A stretch of 64,000 nt of DNA from Hymenobacter swuensis DY53 (GCF_000576555.1 NZ_CP007145.1:3928501-3992500), one strand, 5' to 3'. Numbered from the stretch's first letter, positions 1 to 10,827 are shown. Numbers and translations are program-made. Notes: generated from the sequence alone by a model not told the origin.

Positions 1-754
1 TCACGGCCGCTTTACCGAGCGGCAGGTGCAGTGGCGGATTCTCCTGGCGTACTACCTCAAACATAATTTTGGCGGCGCGCTGCGGGTCGCCGGGCTGCTT
101 GCCGCTGTAGCTCTGAATTCCTTTCAGATTCTCACCTACGGTAGCGCGGTAGTCCTCAATGCTGGTATCTACATACGTGGCCGAACTGCCGGCCCACTCC
201 GTGCGGAAGCCGCTGGGCTCGATGTTGGTCACGTAAATGCCCAGCGGCTTTACCTGCTGGCTAAGGCTTTCCCCGATGGCCTCCAGGGCAAATTTGCTGG
301 CGTTGTACACGCCCACCCCGGGAAACGTTTTGAGCCCACCGATGCTGGTGATGTTGAGGATGTGGCCGCTTTTCCGCTCGCGCAGATGGGGCAGCACGGC
401 CCGCAGCACATGCAGCGGCCCGAACACATTCACCTCAAACTGACGCTGCACTTCGGCGGCATCGATTTCCTCAATGCTGCCCAAGGAGCCGTAGCCCGCG
501 TTATTTACTACTACATCCAAGTGGCCAAAATGCTGAATAGCGTCGGCAATGCCCTGCTTTACCTGCGCCTCATCGGTTACTTCTACCACGAAGCCCCGGC
601 CGTTTGCGCCAGCCTTCTTCGTAAACTCATCGGCCTGCTCCTGCTTGCGGAAGGTGGCGGCCACGTTGTCGCCTTGGCTCAGACAGTAGTCGGCCAGTTC
701 TTTACCGAAACCGGTGCTGACGCCGGTAATAAACCAGTTTTTGGTGGTTGTCAT
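1..754 (-). CDS. SDR family oxidoreductase, C-terminus beyond window
   Basis: NAD(P)-dependent short-chain dehydrogenase/reductase whose 3' end lies outside the window; about 251 residues are visible of a family that usually has 250-290. Read on the minus strand from the ATG at 752-754. The N-terminus MTTTKNWFITG leads into the nucleotide-binding glycine motif TGVSTGFG; NNAGYG follows, and the active-site YNASK supplies the catalytic Tyr and Lys. This arrangement is typical of 'classical' SDRs with unknown substrate. It is divergent from guaB with about 240 bases between them. Long open frames on the opposite strand here are antisense shadows. Family assignment is firm; the substrate cannot be read from the sequence. 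Confidence 0.9.
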   Translation of the reverse strand, partial: MTTTKNWFITGVSTGFGKELADYCLSQGDNVAATFRKQEQADEFTKKAGANGRGFVVEVTDEAQVKQGIADAIQHFGHLDVVVNNAGYGSLGSIEEIDAAEVQRQFEVNVFGPLHVLRAVLPHLRERKSGHILNITSIGGLKTFPGVGVYNASKFALEAIGESLSQQVKPLGIYVTNIEPSGFRTEWAGSSATYVDTSIEDYRATVGENLKGIQSYSGKQPGDPQRAAKIMFEVVRQENPPLHLPLGKAAV

Positions 755-756
755 GA

Positions 757-2466
<1,710 letters not shown>

Positions 2467-2509
2467 GCCAGCTTCGGAAGCACTGCTTGTTTTCTTTCGG
2501 GGTATATCG

Positions 2510-2547
2510 AAAAAGCCGACGGCCTTTACCGGCCGTTGGCTTTTTTC
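2510..2547 (+). terminator. Rho-independent terminator after guaB
   Basis: The stem AAGCCGACGGCC pairs with GGCCGTTGGCTT around a short TTTACC loop and is followed by a run of T. It separates guaB from the downstream phosphatase operon. Confidence 0.85.
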
Positions 2548-2670
2548 TGTCGATTACGTAGGTAGTCCGGACTACGTGCCCGATAGATATGTGCAGCTTT
2601 TTCCGCCCACTCCCCTATCTTGCTTTCCCATTTCGGCCCGCCTCCCGGCCCTTTCCAGTAGGATTACCGC

Positions 2671-4767
2671 ATGTCATTTTTTCGGAAGCTCCATTCCTTC
2701 CTGGTTCCTTTCTCCCTGCTGAGCTGGCTGGGCCTGCTGGCCTGTACGCTGTTATACGCACATCCTTCCCTGGCGCCGTCCATCGGCACCCCGCCCGGTT
2801 GGCTCCTTTTAGTGCTACAGGCAGTCTTCACGGCCTGTATATTCATTCAGGAGCGAGGCACTGAGGAACGGCTGCGGGGCCTTGATTTTGTAGGCCTGAT
2901 CCGGCGACTGGTGCTGGGACCGGGGTTGCTGGCTACCGTTTGTGTGGGCTTGCACCTAGTACAGCAACTCGTTCAAACCAAGCTACCCGAAACCGGCTCG
3001 GTCCTTTTCACCTGCATTTATACCATAAATGTTGGCCTCTTCGTGGTACTATTGGCCCGCACGAACTATGCTTGGCGGTCTTTAGTGCTATTTCGCTCCT
3101 CTGCCCGGTTGCGGCGGCTGTGGCTGTGGTTTGAAGTTCTGCTGGGCATTACTCTGCTTTTTCGTCTGTTTACCTGGACGCCCCCCTTTGGTCTGAGCAC
3201 TGCTTTGTTAGGTGCTTTGGCTGCGTTTGGTGCTTATATCAGTGGACAGCAGAAGTGGGTCGCTTACCTCAACCGCCGACAGAAAATAGAAGTTATTCTG
3301 TTGCAGCTGGCCATCATTCTGGCCATGGCTGTATTTGTGGCGTACTTCCTGCAAACCAAATCCGACCCGCAGCTGATTGCGCCCGCTACGCAGCACGCCT
3401 TTCTGCTTTTAAATGCTTTTTTCGCGGGTTTTTATGCGGTGATAGGTCTGTTGGTCACTTTCTTCAACCTGCCTACAGCAGGTGTATTTGAGCAGAAGCG
3501 CGAAGAAATTCTGAGTCTGCAGCGGCTGACGCAGCTTATCCAGCGCGGCCAGAACACGGAGGAAGTGTACCGTATGTTCTTTGACTCAGCTATTCAGACT
3601 GTGGAGGCCGATGCGGCCTGGCTGGATGTGGAGGAAGCCGGGGAAAGCCACCCGGGGCAATACTACACGTTGCAGCCCGAGCAGGCCAAGACCATGCGCA
3701 ATCTGCTGATTGACTACAACCTCAACCATATCGAGTACCTCAACAACGACCTATTCAACAGCAGTGGTTTTCGGGCCCTAAATTTACCGTTCGGCTCCTT
3801 GATTGTCATGCCATTGCGCTCCAGCAAACGGCAGTATGGTAACCTCTACATGCTGAAGGAGATACCACAAGGCTTTGACCGGGAGAGCCTGAGCATTCTG
3901 CAGACCTTCGCCAGCCAAGCCGTGCTTAGCATCGAGAATCTGCAGCTGATTCAGGCTTCCCTGCACACGCAGCGCGTACAGGACGAGTTAAAAATTGCCT
4001 CGGCGGTACAGGACAGCCTTATTCCGAAGAATCTACCTATTGATAACTGGTTTGAAATCAGTTCCCACGCCTTGGCGGCCACGGAAGTGGGCGGCGACTT
4101 TTACGACTTTCTGCACTTGCCCGGCCGTCGGCTGGCAGTGCTCATCGGCGACGTATCGGGCAAGGGCGTGACTGCCGCATTTCATGTGGCGCAGATGAAA
4201 GGGATTTTTCACGCGTTGATGCAGGAAAATCCGCTGGCCCGCAACGAGCGGGAGAAGTTTCCGGTGCCCAGCAAATTCATGGCGCAGGCCAATACTGCGT
4301 TGGCTCGCTGCCTAGAAAAAGCGGCCTTCATCACCGCTTCGCTCTATATCATTGATTATGAGCATGGTGGTTTTGTATTTGCCCGAGCCGGGCATTGTCA
4401 CACGTTGTACTACCATTCCATCAAGGAGGAAGTATCCTATTTCCGTACCGCCGGATTGGGACTGGGCATTATCCGCCACGATGGCTACGAAAAGCACATC
4501 AAGAATCAGTTCTACGACTACAATCCCGGCGACGTGATGGTAATTTACACCGACGGCATTGTGGAGGCCCGCAACGGCGCGCAGGATGAATATGGTGAAG
4601 AACGCCTTCAGCAGATGCTGGAACGCACCTATTATCTTGATGCCGAACAGATTAAAGAGCAAATTCTGGCCGACCTCAATGAGTTCAGCAAAGGCCAGCC
4701 CATACACGATGACCAGACGCTGCTGGTAATTAAATTCAAAGCTTCCCAACCTGAAGGCAGCCTTTAA
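2671..4767 (+). CDS. Membrane SpoIIE/RsbU-type PP2C phosphatase with GAF domain
   Basis: Predicted Mn2+/Mg2+-dependent Ser phosphatase of the SpoIIE/RsbU family, which dephosphorylates a phospho-STAS protein and so flips a partner switch. About eight hydrophobic segments occupy residues 1-270 (for example LLSWLGLLACTLLYA and LLQLAIILAMAVFVAYFLQ), suggesting a membrane sensor. A GAF-like domain spans about residues 280-430, followed by a short helical linker (VQDELKIASAVQDSLIP). The catalytic domain then shows all metal-binding motifs: GGDFYDF (about 474), GDVSGKG (about 493), YTDGIVEA (about 627) and HDDQTLL (about 680). The 698-residue product starts at the ATG at 2671. The STAS gene follows 14 bases later and the HATPase gene after that, so the three very likely form one operon and one pathway. 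The signal sensed is unknown. Confidence 0.92.
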   Translation: MSFFRKLHSFLVPFSLLSWLGLLACTLLYAHPSLAPSIGTPPGWLLLVLQAVFTACIFIQERGTEERLRGLDFVGLIRRLVLGPGLLATVCVGLHLVQQLVQTKLPETGSVLFTCIYTINVGLFVVLLARTNYAWRSLVLFRSSARLRRLWLWFEVLLGITLLFRLFTWTPPFGLSTALLGALAAFGAYISGQQKWVAYLNRRQKIEVILLQLAIILAMAVFVAYFLQTKSDPQLIAPATQHAFLLLNAFFAGFYAVIGLLVTFFNLPTAGVFEQKREEILSLQRLTQLIQRGQNTEEVYRMFFDSAIQTVEADAAWLDVEEAGESHPGQYYTLQPEQAKTMRNLLIDYNLNHIEYLNNDLFNSSGFRALNLPFGSLIVMPLRSSKRQYGNLYMLKEIPQGFDRESLSILQTFASQAVLSIENLQLIQASLHTQRVQDELKIASAVQDSLIPKNLPIDNWFEISSHALAATEVGGDFYDFLHLPGRRLAVLIGDVSGKGVTAAFHVAQMKGIFHALMQENPLARNEREKFPVPSKFMAQANTALARCLEKAAFITASLYIIDYEHGGFVFARAGHCHTLYYHSIKEEVSYFRTAGLGLGIIRHDGYEKHIKNQFYDYNPGDVMVIYTDGIVEARNGAQDEYGEERLQQMLERTYYLDAEQIKEQILADLNEFSKGQPIHDDQTLLVIKFKASQPEGSL

Positions 4768-4781
4768 CGTAGCACGGAGCT

Positions 4782-5111
4782 ATGAAAATAACGCAACAAT
4801 CAACTGAAAGTACCCTTACCCTCAGCCTGGACGGTGAACTGGATGCCAGCTCTTCAGTACTACTTGATACGGAGCTTAGCAAGCCGGAAATACTGAACAA
4901 CCAGAAAGTATTGATTGATTGCCGCCAGCTGAATTATATTTCTTCGGCCGGTTTGGGCGTTTTTATCTCGCATCTGCAAACGTTTCAGGATGCAGGAGTG
5001 AAGCTGGTGTTCTTTAACATGCAGGATAAAGTGCATAACGTATTTGAGATTTTGGGCCTTGATTCGCTGATGACGATTGTTCCGTCGGAGGTTGAAGCGG
5101 TGGCCGTATAG
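4782..5111 (+). CDS. STAS-domain anti-sigma-factor antagonist
   Basis: A single 109-residue STAS domain of the SpoIIAA/RsbV type. The beta strand VLIDCRQLNYISSAGLGVF contains the phosphorylation site; by alignment with DSSGLG of SpoIIAA and DSTGLG of RsbV, the acceptor should be Ser55 of SSAGLG. In the family, the unphosphorylated form binds the RsbW-like kinase and the phosphorylated form does not. It sits between the likely phosphatase (gap 14 bases) and the likely kinase (gap 24 bases), which is the expected three-part switch. The STAS assignment is firm. That its partner is a sigma factor is not shown here. Confidence 0.93.
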   Translation: MKITQQSTESTLTLSLDGELDASSSVLLDTELSKPEILNNQKVLIDCRQLNYISSAGLGVFISHLQTFQDAGVKLVFFNMQDKVHNVFEILGLDSLMTIVPSEVEAVAV

Positions 5112-5135
5112 TAGTGCTGCACGGAAGCCGAGGGG

Positions 5136-5549
5136 ATGAAACACGCAATCAGAATTAGCTGCACACGCCGCAACCTAAAGGTGGTGCGTGACTTTGTAAG
5201 CGAGTTTCTGCTAAGCTACCATCTTGCTGAGCTGGTGATTAACCAGATTGTGCTGGCCGTGGATGAGGTGGTGGCCAACCTTATTATTCATGGCAACGGC
5301 GAAGATGAGTCGCAGTTTCTGGATATGCGGGTGAGCCTGCAGAACCAGGAATTCAGCATCGAAATTGAGGACACTAACCTTACCTCTTACTCCCCCACCA
5401 GCTACGTGGAGCCCGATTTGCAGGAATATGTGCGCATCGGCAAGAAGGGGGGCGTAGGCATGATGCTTGTCAACCGCATTATGGATCGGGTGGAGTTTAC
5501 CACCGATGGAACGCGCAACCTTTGTCGGTTGTATAAGAAACTGAGCTAA
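5136..5549 (+). CDS. RsbW-like HATPase, anti-sigma/switch kinase
   Basis: A 137-residue GHKL ATPase domain of the RsbW/SpoIIAB type (HATPase_c_2), predicted to phosphorylate the adjacent STAS protein. The N box is DEVVANLIIHG (about residues 43-53), with Asn for Mg2+. The G1 region is IEDTN, less canonical than the DxG of classical kinases. The G2 region GKKGGVGMMLVNRIMD is well kept, and the C-terminal strand VEFTTDGTRNLCRLYKK closes the fold. It is the last gene of the phosphatase-STAS-kinase operon, before a strong terminator at 5577. Bacteroidota generally lack a SigB/SigF-type sigma factor, so the kinase may instead act on another STAS or effector protein. Confidence 0.9.
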   Translation: MKHAIRISCTRRNLKVVRDFVSEFLLSYHLAELVINQIVLAVDEVVANLIIHGNGEDESQFLDMRVSLQNQEFSIEIEDTNLTSYSPTSYVEPDLQEYVRIGKKGGVGMMLVNRIMDRVEFTTDGTRNLCRLYKKLS

Positions 5550-5576
5550 ACCACCGTTAGGGCGGTGGCTCGCCGG

Positions 5577-5608
5577 AAAGCACTCCGCCTGCGGAGTGCT
5601 TTTTTTTG
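5577..5608 (+). terminator. Terminator of the partner-switching operon
   Basis: AAAGCACTCCGC and GCGGAGTGCTTT form a near loop-free stem followed by eight T. A smaller hairpin (CCACCG...CGGTGG) lies just upstream at 5551. Confidence 0.9.
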
Positions 5609-5737
5609 TGGCCGCCCGCCCGCTGCAGTTCTCGTCGGGCTCCCGGAAAAAATCCGTAAAATTGCGTCAGTCAGCCATCCGTACCCGGAACATTTCCCGA
5701 CCGGATTTCCTTGCTTCGCCGATTCCTTATTTACTGT

Positions 5738-8110
5738 ATGCACAAACGCATTTTGTTTGCCGGCACCGCCGCGGCTGCTCTTCTGGCCGGGTGCCAAGCC
5801 ACCAAACCCACCACCAAAGCCCCGGTAACGCCGGTTGAAACGCTGGGCACCACGGCAGTTCCCGCTTCCGAGTTTGCCTACGTCTACCGTAAAAACAACA
5901 GCTCGGCCCCGGAGTATGGTACCAAAGCCAGCGTACAGGAATACCTCGACCTTTACACCAACTTCAAGCTGAAGGTGCTCGAAGCTGAGCAGCGTGGCCT
6001 CGATACCACGCAGGCGTTTAAGCGCGAGTTGGACGGCTACCGGCAGCAATTGGCCCAGCCGTATCTCACGGAGAAAAGCGTGACCGATAAACTGGTACGC
6101 GAGGCGTATGACCGCATGAGCAAGGAGGTAAACGCCTCCCACATTCTCGTGCGACTCATGCCTGATGCCACCCCCAAGGATACGCTGGCCGCCTACCAGA
6201 AAGCCATGGCGCTGCGTCAGCGCGTAACCAGTGGTGAGGACTTTGCTACAGTAGCGCGGGCAACTTCCGAAGACCCTTCAGCCCGCGAGAACGGCGGCAA
6301 GCTGGGCTACTTCACGGCCATGCAGATGGTGTATCCTTTTGAGTCGGTGGCGTACGTTACGCCTGTAGGGCAGGTGTCGCAGCCGGTACGCACCCGCTTT
6401 GGCTACCACATTATCAAAGTGAACGACGTACGCCAAGCGCAGGGCGAAATCAAGGTGGCCCACCTCATGATCCGGGCCACGCCCGGCATGCCGGCCGCCG
6501 ACTCCGTGACGGTGCGCAAGAAGGTGGATGAGCTATATAACCGCCTCGCCCGACGCAATGAGAACTGGGAGAAGTTGGTGGGCCAGTTTTCCGAAGACGC
6601 CGGCTCAGCAGCCAACGGTGGCGAGTTACCGCCCTTCGGTACCGGCCGCATGATTCCCAGCTTCGAGGAAGCTGCCTTTAAGCTCCAGAAGTCCGGCGAC
6701 ATCTCCCAACCCGTCCAGACGCCTTATGGTTGGCACATCATCAAGCTGATTGAGAAACAGCCGGTGCCGTCGTTTGAAGCTATGGAGCCCACGCTTAAGA
6801 GCAAGGTCGCGAAGGATTCCCGCTCGGAACTCAATAAAACCGCTTTCCTTAAGCGCGTACGCACCGAAAACAACTTCACCGAAAACCAGGCCGGCAAGGA
6901 GTACCTGTTTGCTAAGGTGGACACCTCGCTGGTAACCGGGCGCTTTGCATACACGGCCACGGCCACTCCCACCAAGCCGGGCAAAACGATTACCGATAAC
7001 TCTACCTTGTTCACTATTGCCGGGAAGCCCTACTTGGTGAAGGACTTCCTAACCTTCGCACAGCAGAACCAGAAGCCGCGCCCTGGCGCCGAGCCCCGCT
7101 TCGCCGCGCAGCAGCTCTATGACCAGTACGTGGAGCAAACCCTGACCGACTACGAGAAGGCCAACCTTGAAAACAAGTACGAAGACTACCGCATGCTCGT
7201 GAAAGAGTACCGCGACGGGATTCTCTTGTTCCAACTCATGGATGAGAAGGTATGGAGCAAGGCCATTGAGGACACCGTAGGGCTGCAGAAATACTTTGCT
7301 GAAAACCAGGCGAAATACCAGTGGGAACCCCGCGTGCAGGCCACCGTTATCAGTGCCGCTTCGCCGGAGCTTCGCTCCCAGGCAGCCCAGTATTTTGTAA
7401 AGCCGACTACGCCAACACGCATTCCGGGCACGTCTACTCAAACCAGCATTGCCAAAACAACAATGCCTACTACGCAGGGCATTCCTGCCACTATTGACTT
7501 TCAGGCCAATGCGGCTACTCCATTACCTGCAAGCTTATCGGCGCTTGAGAGCCTGTCGGCACAAATGGATGCAGATACTACCCTGGAAATTCTGGTTAGC
7601 GGCCATGCGAAGGCACAAGCAAATGTTAAACTGGCCCAGCAACGCACGGCCCGGGTAAAGGCGTATCTGCAGGAACGGGGAATTCGGGGCGGACGGATTA
7701 TGAACAGCGTAACAATAGGCGGGAAAGAGTCCCGTCTGAAGGCGGCGACGAATGGCGTTTTTGTTCGGGGCTACACGCGCAACCCCGTTGCCATCGAACA
7801 GCGTTTGAACGCTCAGAATCCGCTAGCCGTACAAATTCAGCAGCGCAGCTTCCAGAAAGGCGACAACAAAGCCGTAGACCAGTTTCTAAACAGTGCCCCC
7901 GGCACGTATACTTCTCAGCAGGATGGCCGTTACTACACGGTCATCGTTGACAAGCAGCTGCCAGCCGGCCCCAAAACCCTGGCCGAAGCCCGGGGCCAAG
8001 CCACTTCTGACTACCAGAATTATCTGGAAAAGCTGTGGATCAGCCAACTGCGCGAAAAATATCCGGTTAAGATCAACCAACCCGAGGTTGATAAGCTGGT
8101 AACGAAATAG
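5738..8110 (+). CDS. Parvulin-type peptidylprolyl isomerase lipoprotein with OmpA-like insert
   Basis: Predicted periplasmic prolyl isomerase/chaperone acting on envelope proteins. The start is taken at the ATG at 5738 because it gives a clean lipoprotein signal (MHKRILFAGTAAAALLAGCQ); an in-frame TTG at 5711 would only lengthen it. Two parvulin (PpiC) domains lie at about residues 130-232 (NASHILVR to GYHIIKVND) and 242-345 (VAHLMIRA to GWHIIKLIE). A later region at about 583-672 resembles an OmpA C-terminal domain (IDFQANAATPLPAS, then GHAKAQANVKLAQQRTARV), but the peptidoglycan-binding Asp is absent. At 790 residues it is longer than usual PpiC lipoproteins. It is followed by a second prolyl isomerase gene, a common arrangement in this group. 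Confidence 0.88.
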   Translation: MHKRILFAGTAAAALLAGCQATKPTTKAPVTPVETLGTTAVPASEFAYVYRKNNSSAPEYGTKASVQEYLDLYTNFKLKVLEAEQRGLDTTQAFKRELDGYRQQLAQPYLTEKSVTDKLVREAYDRMSKEVNASHILVRLMPDATPKDTLAAYQKAMALRQRVTSGEDFATVARATSEDPSARENGGKLGYFTAMQMVYPFESVAYVTPVGQVSQPVRTRFGYHIIKVNDVRQAQGEIKVAHLMIRATPGMPAADSVTVRKKVDELYNRLARRNENWEKLVGQFSEDAGSAANGGELPPFGTGRMIPSFEEAAFKLQKSGDISQPVQTPYGWHIIKLIEKQPVPSFEAMEPTLKSKVAKDSRSELNKTAFLKRVRTENNFTENQAGKEYLFAKVDTSLVTGRFAYTATATPTKPGKTITDNSTLFTIAGKPYLVKDFLTFAQQNQKPRPGAEPRFAAQQLYDQYVEQTLTDYEKANLENKYEDYRMLVKEYRDGILLFQLMDEKVWSKAIEDTVGLQKYFAENQAKYQWEPRVQATVISAASPELRSQAAQYFVKPTTPTRIPGTSTQTSIAKTTMPTTQGIPATIDFQANAATPLPASLSALESLSAQMDADTTLEILVSGHAKAQANVKLAQQRTARVKAYLQERGIRGGRIMNSVTIGGKESRLKAATNGVFVRGYTRNPVAIEQRLNAQNPLAVQIQQRSFQKGDNKAVDQFLNSAPGTYTSQQDGRYYTVIVDKQLPAGPKTLAEARGQATSDYQNYLEKLWISQLREKYPVKINQPEVDKLVTK

Positions 8111-8136
8111 AGGCAGCAACCGCACGTACAAGCAGC

Positions 8137-8184
8137 AAGTCAGGAGTTGGAATGAAATGCCCATATCATTCCGGCTCCTGACTT
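8137..8184. repeat. Intergenic inverted repeat between two isomerase genes
   Basis: AAGTCAGGAGTTGGAATGA (left arm) pairs with TCATTCCGGCTCCTGACTT (right arm) almost without a loop; the two mismatched positions are adjacent (TT against CC). It begins 27 bases after a stop codon and has no T-run, so a simple terminator is a poor fit. It belongs to the inverted-repeat set discussed in the findings. Confidence 0.75.
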
Positions 8185-8383
8185 TTCACTTCTCTTGGCG
8201 GCGGCTCTGCAACCCATTGCGGCCGGCCTGACTCTCTGCTGCGAAGCGGGCACTTCCCGGAGTAATCTGTGGTTTTGCCGGAGAAAGGATTTATGATGAA
8301 ATTTACGGGCAGCTTTTGGCGTTTTGCCGGCTGTCTGGCTTCAGCAACGCCCTTGGCTTGTTGCAGCATTACGGAAAGATTCC

Positions 8384-9772
8384 ATGATTCAAGTATTGCG
8401 AGTACCGGCCCGTAAGCTACTGCTGAGCGCGGTGCTGCTGGCTGCTTCGGCCACTGCCAGCTACGCCCAGCTGGGCGTTGGCCGCCCGGTGGGGCAGAAA
8501 ATAGTAGACGGCATTATCGCTAAGGTGGATAACCAGATTGTGCTGCGCTCCGACCTGGAAACCATTTATGCCCAGGAAGTAGCCCGCGCCGAAGGCAAGC
8601 CGCTGCCGCCCGATACGCAGTGCCGCATTCTGCAGAGCCTAGCTCTTAACAAGCTGCTATTGGCCAAAGCCGAAACTGACTCCGTGGTGGTAGAGGACTC
8701 CCAGGTGAAAAGTGAGCTGGACCGCCGCATGGCCTATTTCGTGCAGCAGATTGGCTCCGAGAAAAAGCTGGAGGAATACTACAACAAGCCGCTGAAGCAA
8801 CTGAAGGAAGAGTTGCGCATTCAGGTGAAAGAGCAGCTGGTGCAGCAGAAAATGCAGGACCAGATTGCCGGCAAAGTGTCCGTTACGCCCCGGGAAGTCC
8901 GCCAGTTTTTCAACCGGATGCCCAAAGACAGCCTGCCCTATTACTCCACCGAAGTGGAAGTAGGCCAGATTGTGAAGGTGGCCAAAACCAACAACAAGGC
9001 CAAGCAGGAGTCCCAGGCCAAACTCAACGATATCCGGGCCCGCATTGTGGCCGGCGAGGATTTTGCCACGCTGGCCAAGCAGTATTCCCAGGACCCCGGC
9101 TCGGCCGTGGAAGGGGGTTACCTGGGCTTTTTCAAGCGCCGCGAACTGGTACCGGAGTATGAAGCCGCCGCGCTGCGGTTGGAGCCGGGCGGATTATCTC
9201 CCATCGTGGAGTCGCAGTTTGGCTTTCACCTGATTCAACTGATTGAGCGCAAAGGCGACTCCTACAGCACCCGGCACATTCTGCTCAAGCCCGAAACCGG
9301 CACAGCCGATACCAACGAGGCCTCTCAGGAACTCGCCAAATTGCGTCGTCGCATTCTATCTGATAGCGTAAGCTTTGCTAAAGCCGCCAAGGACAACTCC
9401 GACGACAAGCTTTCGGGCGGCAACGGGGGCCTGATGCAAAACCGTCGCGACGGTAGCACCTACCTCTCCCTTGACCAGCTCGACCCCGCCATCTTCTTTA
9501 CCATTGACACCATGAAGGTGGGGAGCGTAACGCCGCCCCTGCCCTACCGGACCGACGATGGCAAAGATGCCGTACGCATTCTGTACCTGAAGTCGAACAC
9601 CCCGCCTCACCAGGCCAACATCGACGACGATTACCAGAAAATTGCAGCAGCGGCCCTCAACGAGAAGAAAAACAAAGCACTCGACACTTGGTTTGCCCAG
9701 AACCGCGGCACCGTTTATCTGGAGGTTGACCCCGAGTACTCCGGCTGTCAGCTGCTGAACGCCGTGAATTAA
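8384..9772 (+). CDS. SurA-like periplasmic peptidylprolyl isomerase
   Basis: Outer-membrane-protein chaperone of the SurA type: an N-terminal helical SurA_N region (about residues 40-170) followed by two parvulin domains, about 190-290 (EVEVGQIVKV to GFHLIQLIE) and 292-400 (YSTRHILLKP onward). The ATG at 8384 is chosen because it opens a standard signal peptide ending in TASYAQLG; the open frame extends upstream to 8324 without signal-peptide character. The 462-residue length is typical of Bacteroidota SurA homologues. It lies 273 bases after the lipoprotein isomerase, with an inverted repeat between them, and is followed by a MoxR ATPase gene. Confidence 0.92.
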   Translation: MIQVLRVPARKLLLSAVLLAASATASYAQLGVGRPVGQKIVDGIIAKVDNQIVLRSDLETIYAQEVARAEGKPLPPDTQCRILQSLALNKLLLAKAETDSVVVEDSQVKSELDRRMAYFVQQIGSEKKLEEYYNKPLKQLKEELRIQVKEQLVQQKMQDQIAGKVSVTPREVRQFFNRMPKDSLPYYSTEVEVGQIVKVAKTNNKAKQESQAKLNDIRARIVAGEDFATLAKQYSQDPGSAVEGGYLGFFKRRELVPEYEAAALRLEPGGLSPIVESQFGFHLIQLIERKGDSYSTRHILLKPETGTADTNEASQELAKLRRRILSDSVSFAKAAKDNSDDKLSGGNGGLMQNRRDGSTYLSLDQLDPAIFFTIDTMKVGSVTPPLPYRTDDGKDAVRILYLKSNTPPHQANIDDDYQKIAAAALNEKKNKALDTWFAQNRGTVYLEVDPEYSGCQLLNAVN

Positions 9773-9781
9773 TGTAGTTGT

Positions 9782-9847
9782 TTTTAGTAGTTGGTTGGTG
9801 GTTTTTGGCCTGTTCAGTTGCCAAGTACTAACAACCAATTACTAAAA
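9782..9847. repeat. Heptamer-built inverted repeat before moxR-like gene
   Basis: Left arm 9782-9809 and right arm 9820-9847 match at 23 of 28 positions when one is reverse-complemented. The left arm reads as degenerate 7-base units (TTTAGTA, GTTGGTT, GGTGGTT). It fills most of the 90-base gap between the SurA-like gene and the MoxR start, which would place it in the 5' leader if the genes are cotranscribed. Confidence 0.75.
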
Positions 9848-9862
9848 GCCAAAACCCAACTT

Positions 9863-10825
9863 ATGCCTTTCGCCTCCGATAAAGAAGCCGCCGACGCGCT
9901 GGCCCGGTCCTACCAAAAGCTCCGCCAGGAAATCGGCAAAGTCATTATCGGGCAGGACGACGTGGTAGAGTTGGTGCTGACGGCCGTGTTTTCGCAGGGC
10001 CATTGCCTGTTGGTGGGCGTGCCAGGGCTAGCCAAAACCCTGCTCATTCAGACTATTGCCGACTCGCTGGACCTTTCGTTCAACCGGGTGCAGTTCACGC
10101 CGGATCTGATGCCGTCGGACATTGTCGGCTCGGAAACGCTAAACCAGCAGCGGGATTTTCACTTTGTACCAGGGCCGATTTTTGCCAACATTGTGCTGGC
10201 CGACGAAATCAACCGGACTCCTCCCAAAACCCAGGCGGCCCTACTCGAAAGCATGCAGGAATACGCCGTGACGGTGGCGGGTAAGCGGTATCCGTTGCAA
10301 CGCCCGTTCTTCGTGCTGGCTACCCAGAACCCGATTGAGCAGGAAGGCACCTATCCGCTGCCCGAAGCTCAGCTGGACCGCTTCATGTTTAATATTGAGC
10401 TGGGCTACCCAAGCTACGAGGCGGAGCTGCAAATCGTGAAAAACACCACGTCCGACCACAAGCCTACGGTTAGCAAAATCCTCCACGCCGACGACATTCA
10501 GGCGTTTCAGCAGCTGGTGCGCCGCGTGCCCGTAGCCGATAACGTGGTAGAATATGCCGTTGGTCTGGTACACAAAACCCGCCCCAATACCGACCGCGCC
10601 GCTGCCCGCGCCTCGCAGCTGCTGGAATGGGGAGCAGGGCCCCGCGCTTCGCAGCACCTCATTGTAGGGGCCAAATGCCACGCTCTCATTCACGGCAAAT
10701 ACTCGCCCGATATTGAGGATGTGAAAGCAGTAGCTCTGCCCATTCTGCGCCACCGTCTGGTGCGCAACTTCAAGGCCGAAGCCGAGGGCATCACCGTGGA
10801 CCAGATTGTAAAAGAACTCCTTTAG
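9863..10825 (+). CDS. MoxR family AAA+ ATPase
   Basis: A MoxR-type AAA+ ATPase, a family acting as chaperone-like remodeller of partner complexes. Residue order: helical N-terminus, Walker A GVPGLAKT (about 52-59), Walker B VLADEINRTPP, sensor region ATQNPIEQEGTYPLPEAQLDRF, and the AAA lid (SPDIEDVKAVALPILRHRL). The 320-residue length is normal. The ATG at 9863 follows the inverted repeat; the open frame upstream (from 9791) runs through that repeat and is not credible coding sequence. The usual partners (DUF58 and VWA/BatA-type genes) are not adjacent; the next gene is an uncharacterised 147-residue protein. Confidence 0.95.
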   Translation: MPFASDKEAADALARSYQKLRQEIGKVIIGQDDVVELVLTAVFSQGHCLLVGVPGLAKTLLIQTIADSLDLSFNRVQFTPDLMPSDIVGSETLNQQRDFHFVPGPIFANIVLADEINRTPPKTQAALLESMQEYAVTVAGKRYPLQRPFFVLATQNPIEQEGTYPLPEAQLDRFMFNIELGYPSYEAELQIVKNTTSDHKPTVSKILHADDIQAFQQLVRRVPVADNVVEYAVGLVHKTRPNTDRAAARASQLLEWGAGPRASQHLIVGAKCHALIHGKYSPDIEDVKAVALPILRHRLVRNFKAEAEGITVDQIVKELL

Positions 10826-10827
10826 AT

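Noticed and set aside
9791..9862. Longer MoxR N-terminus
   Set aside because: The extension translates the inverted repeat; the ATG at 9863 gives the normal family start.
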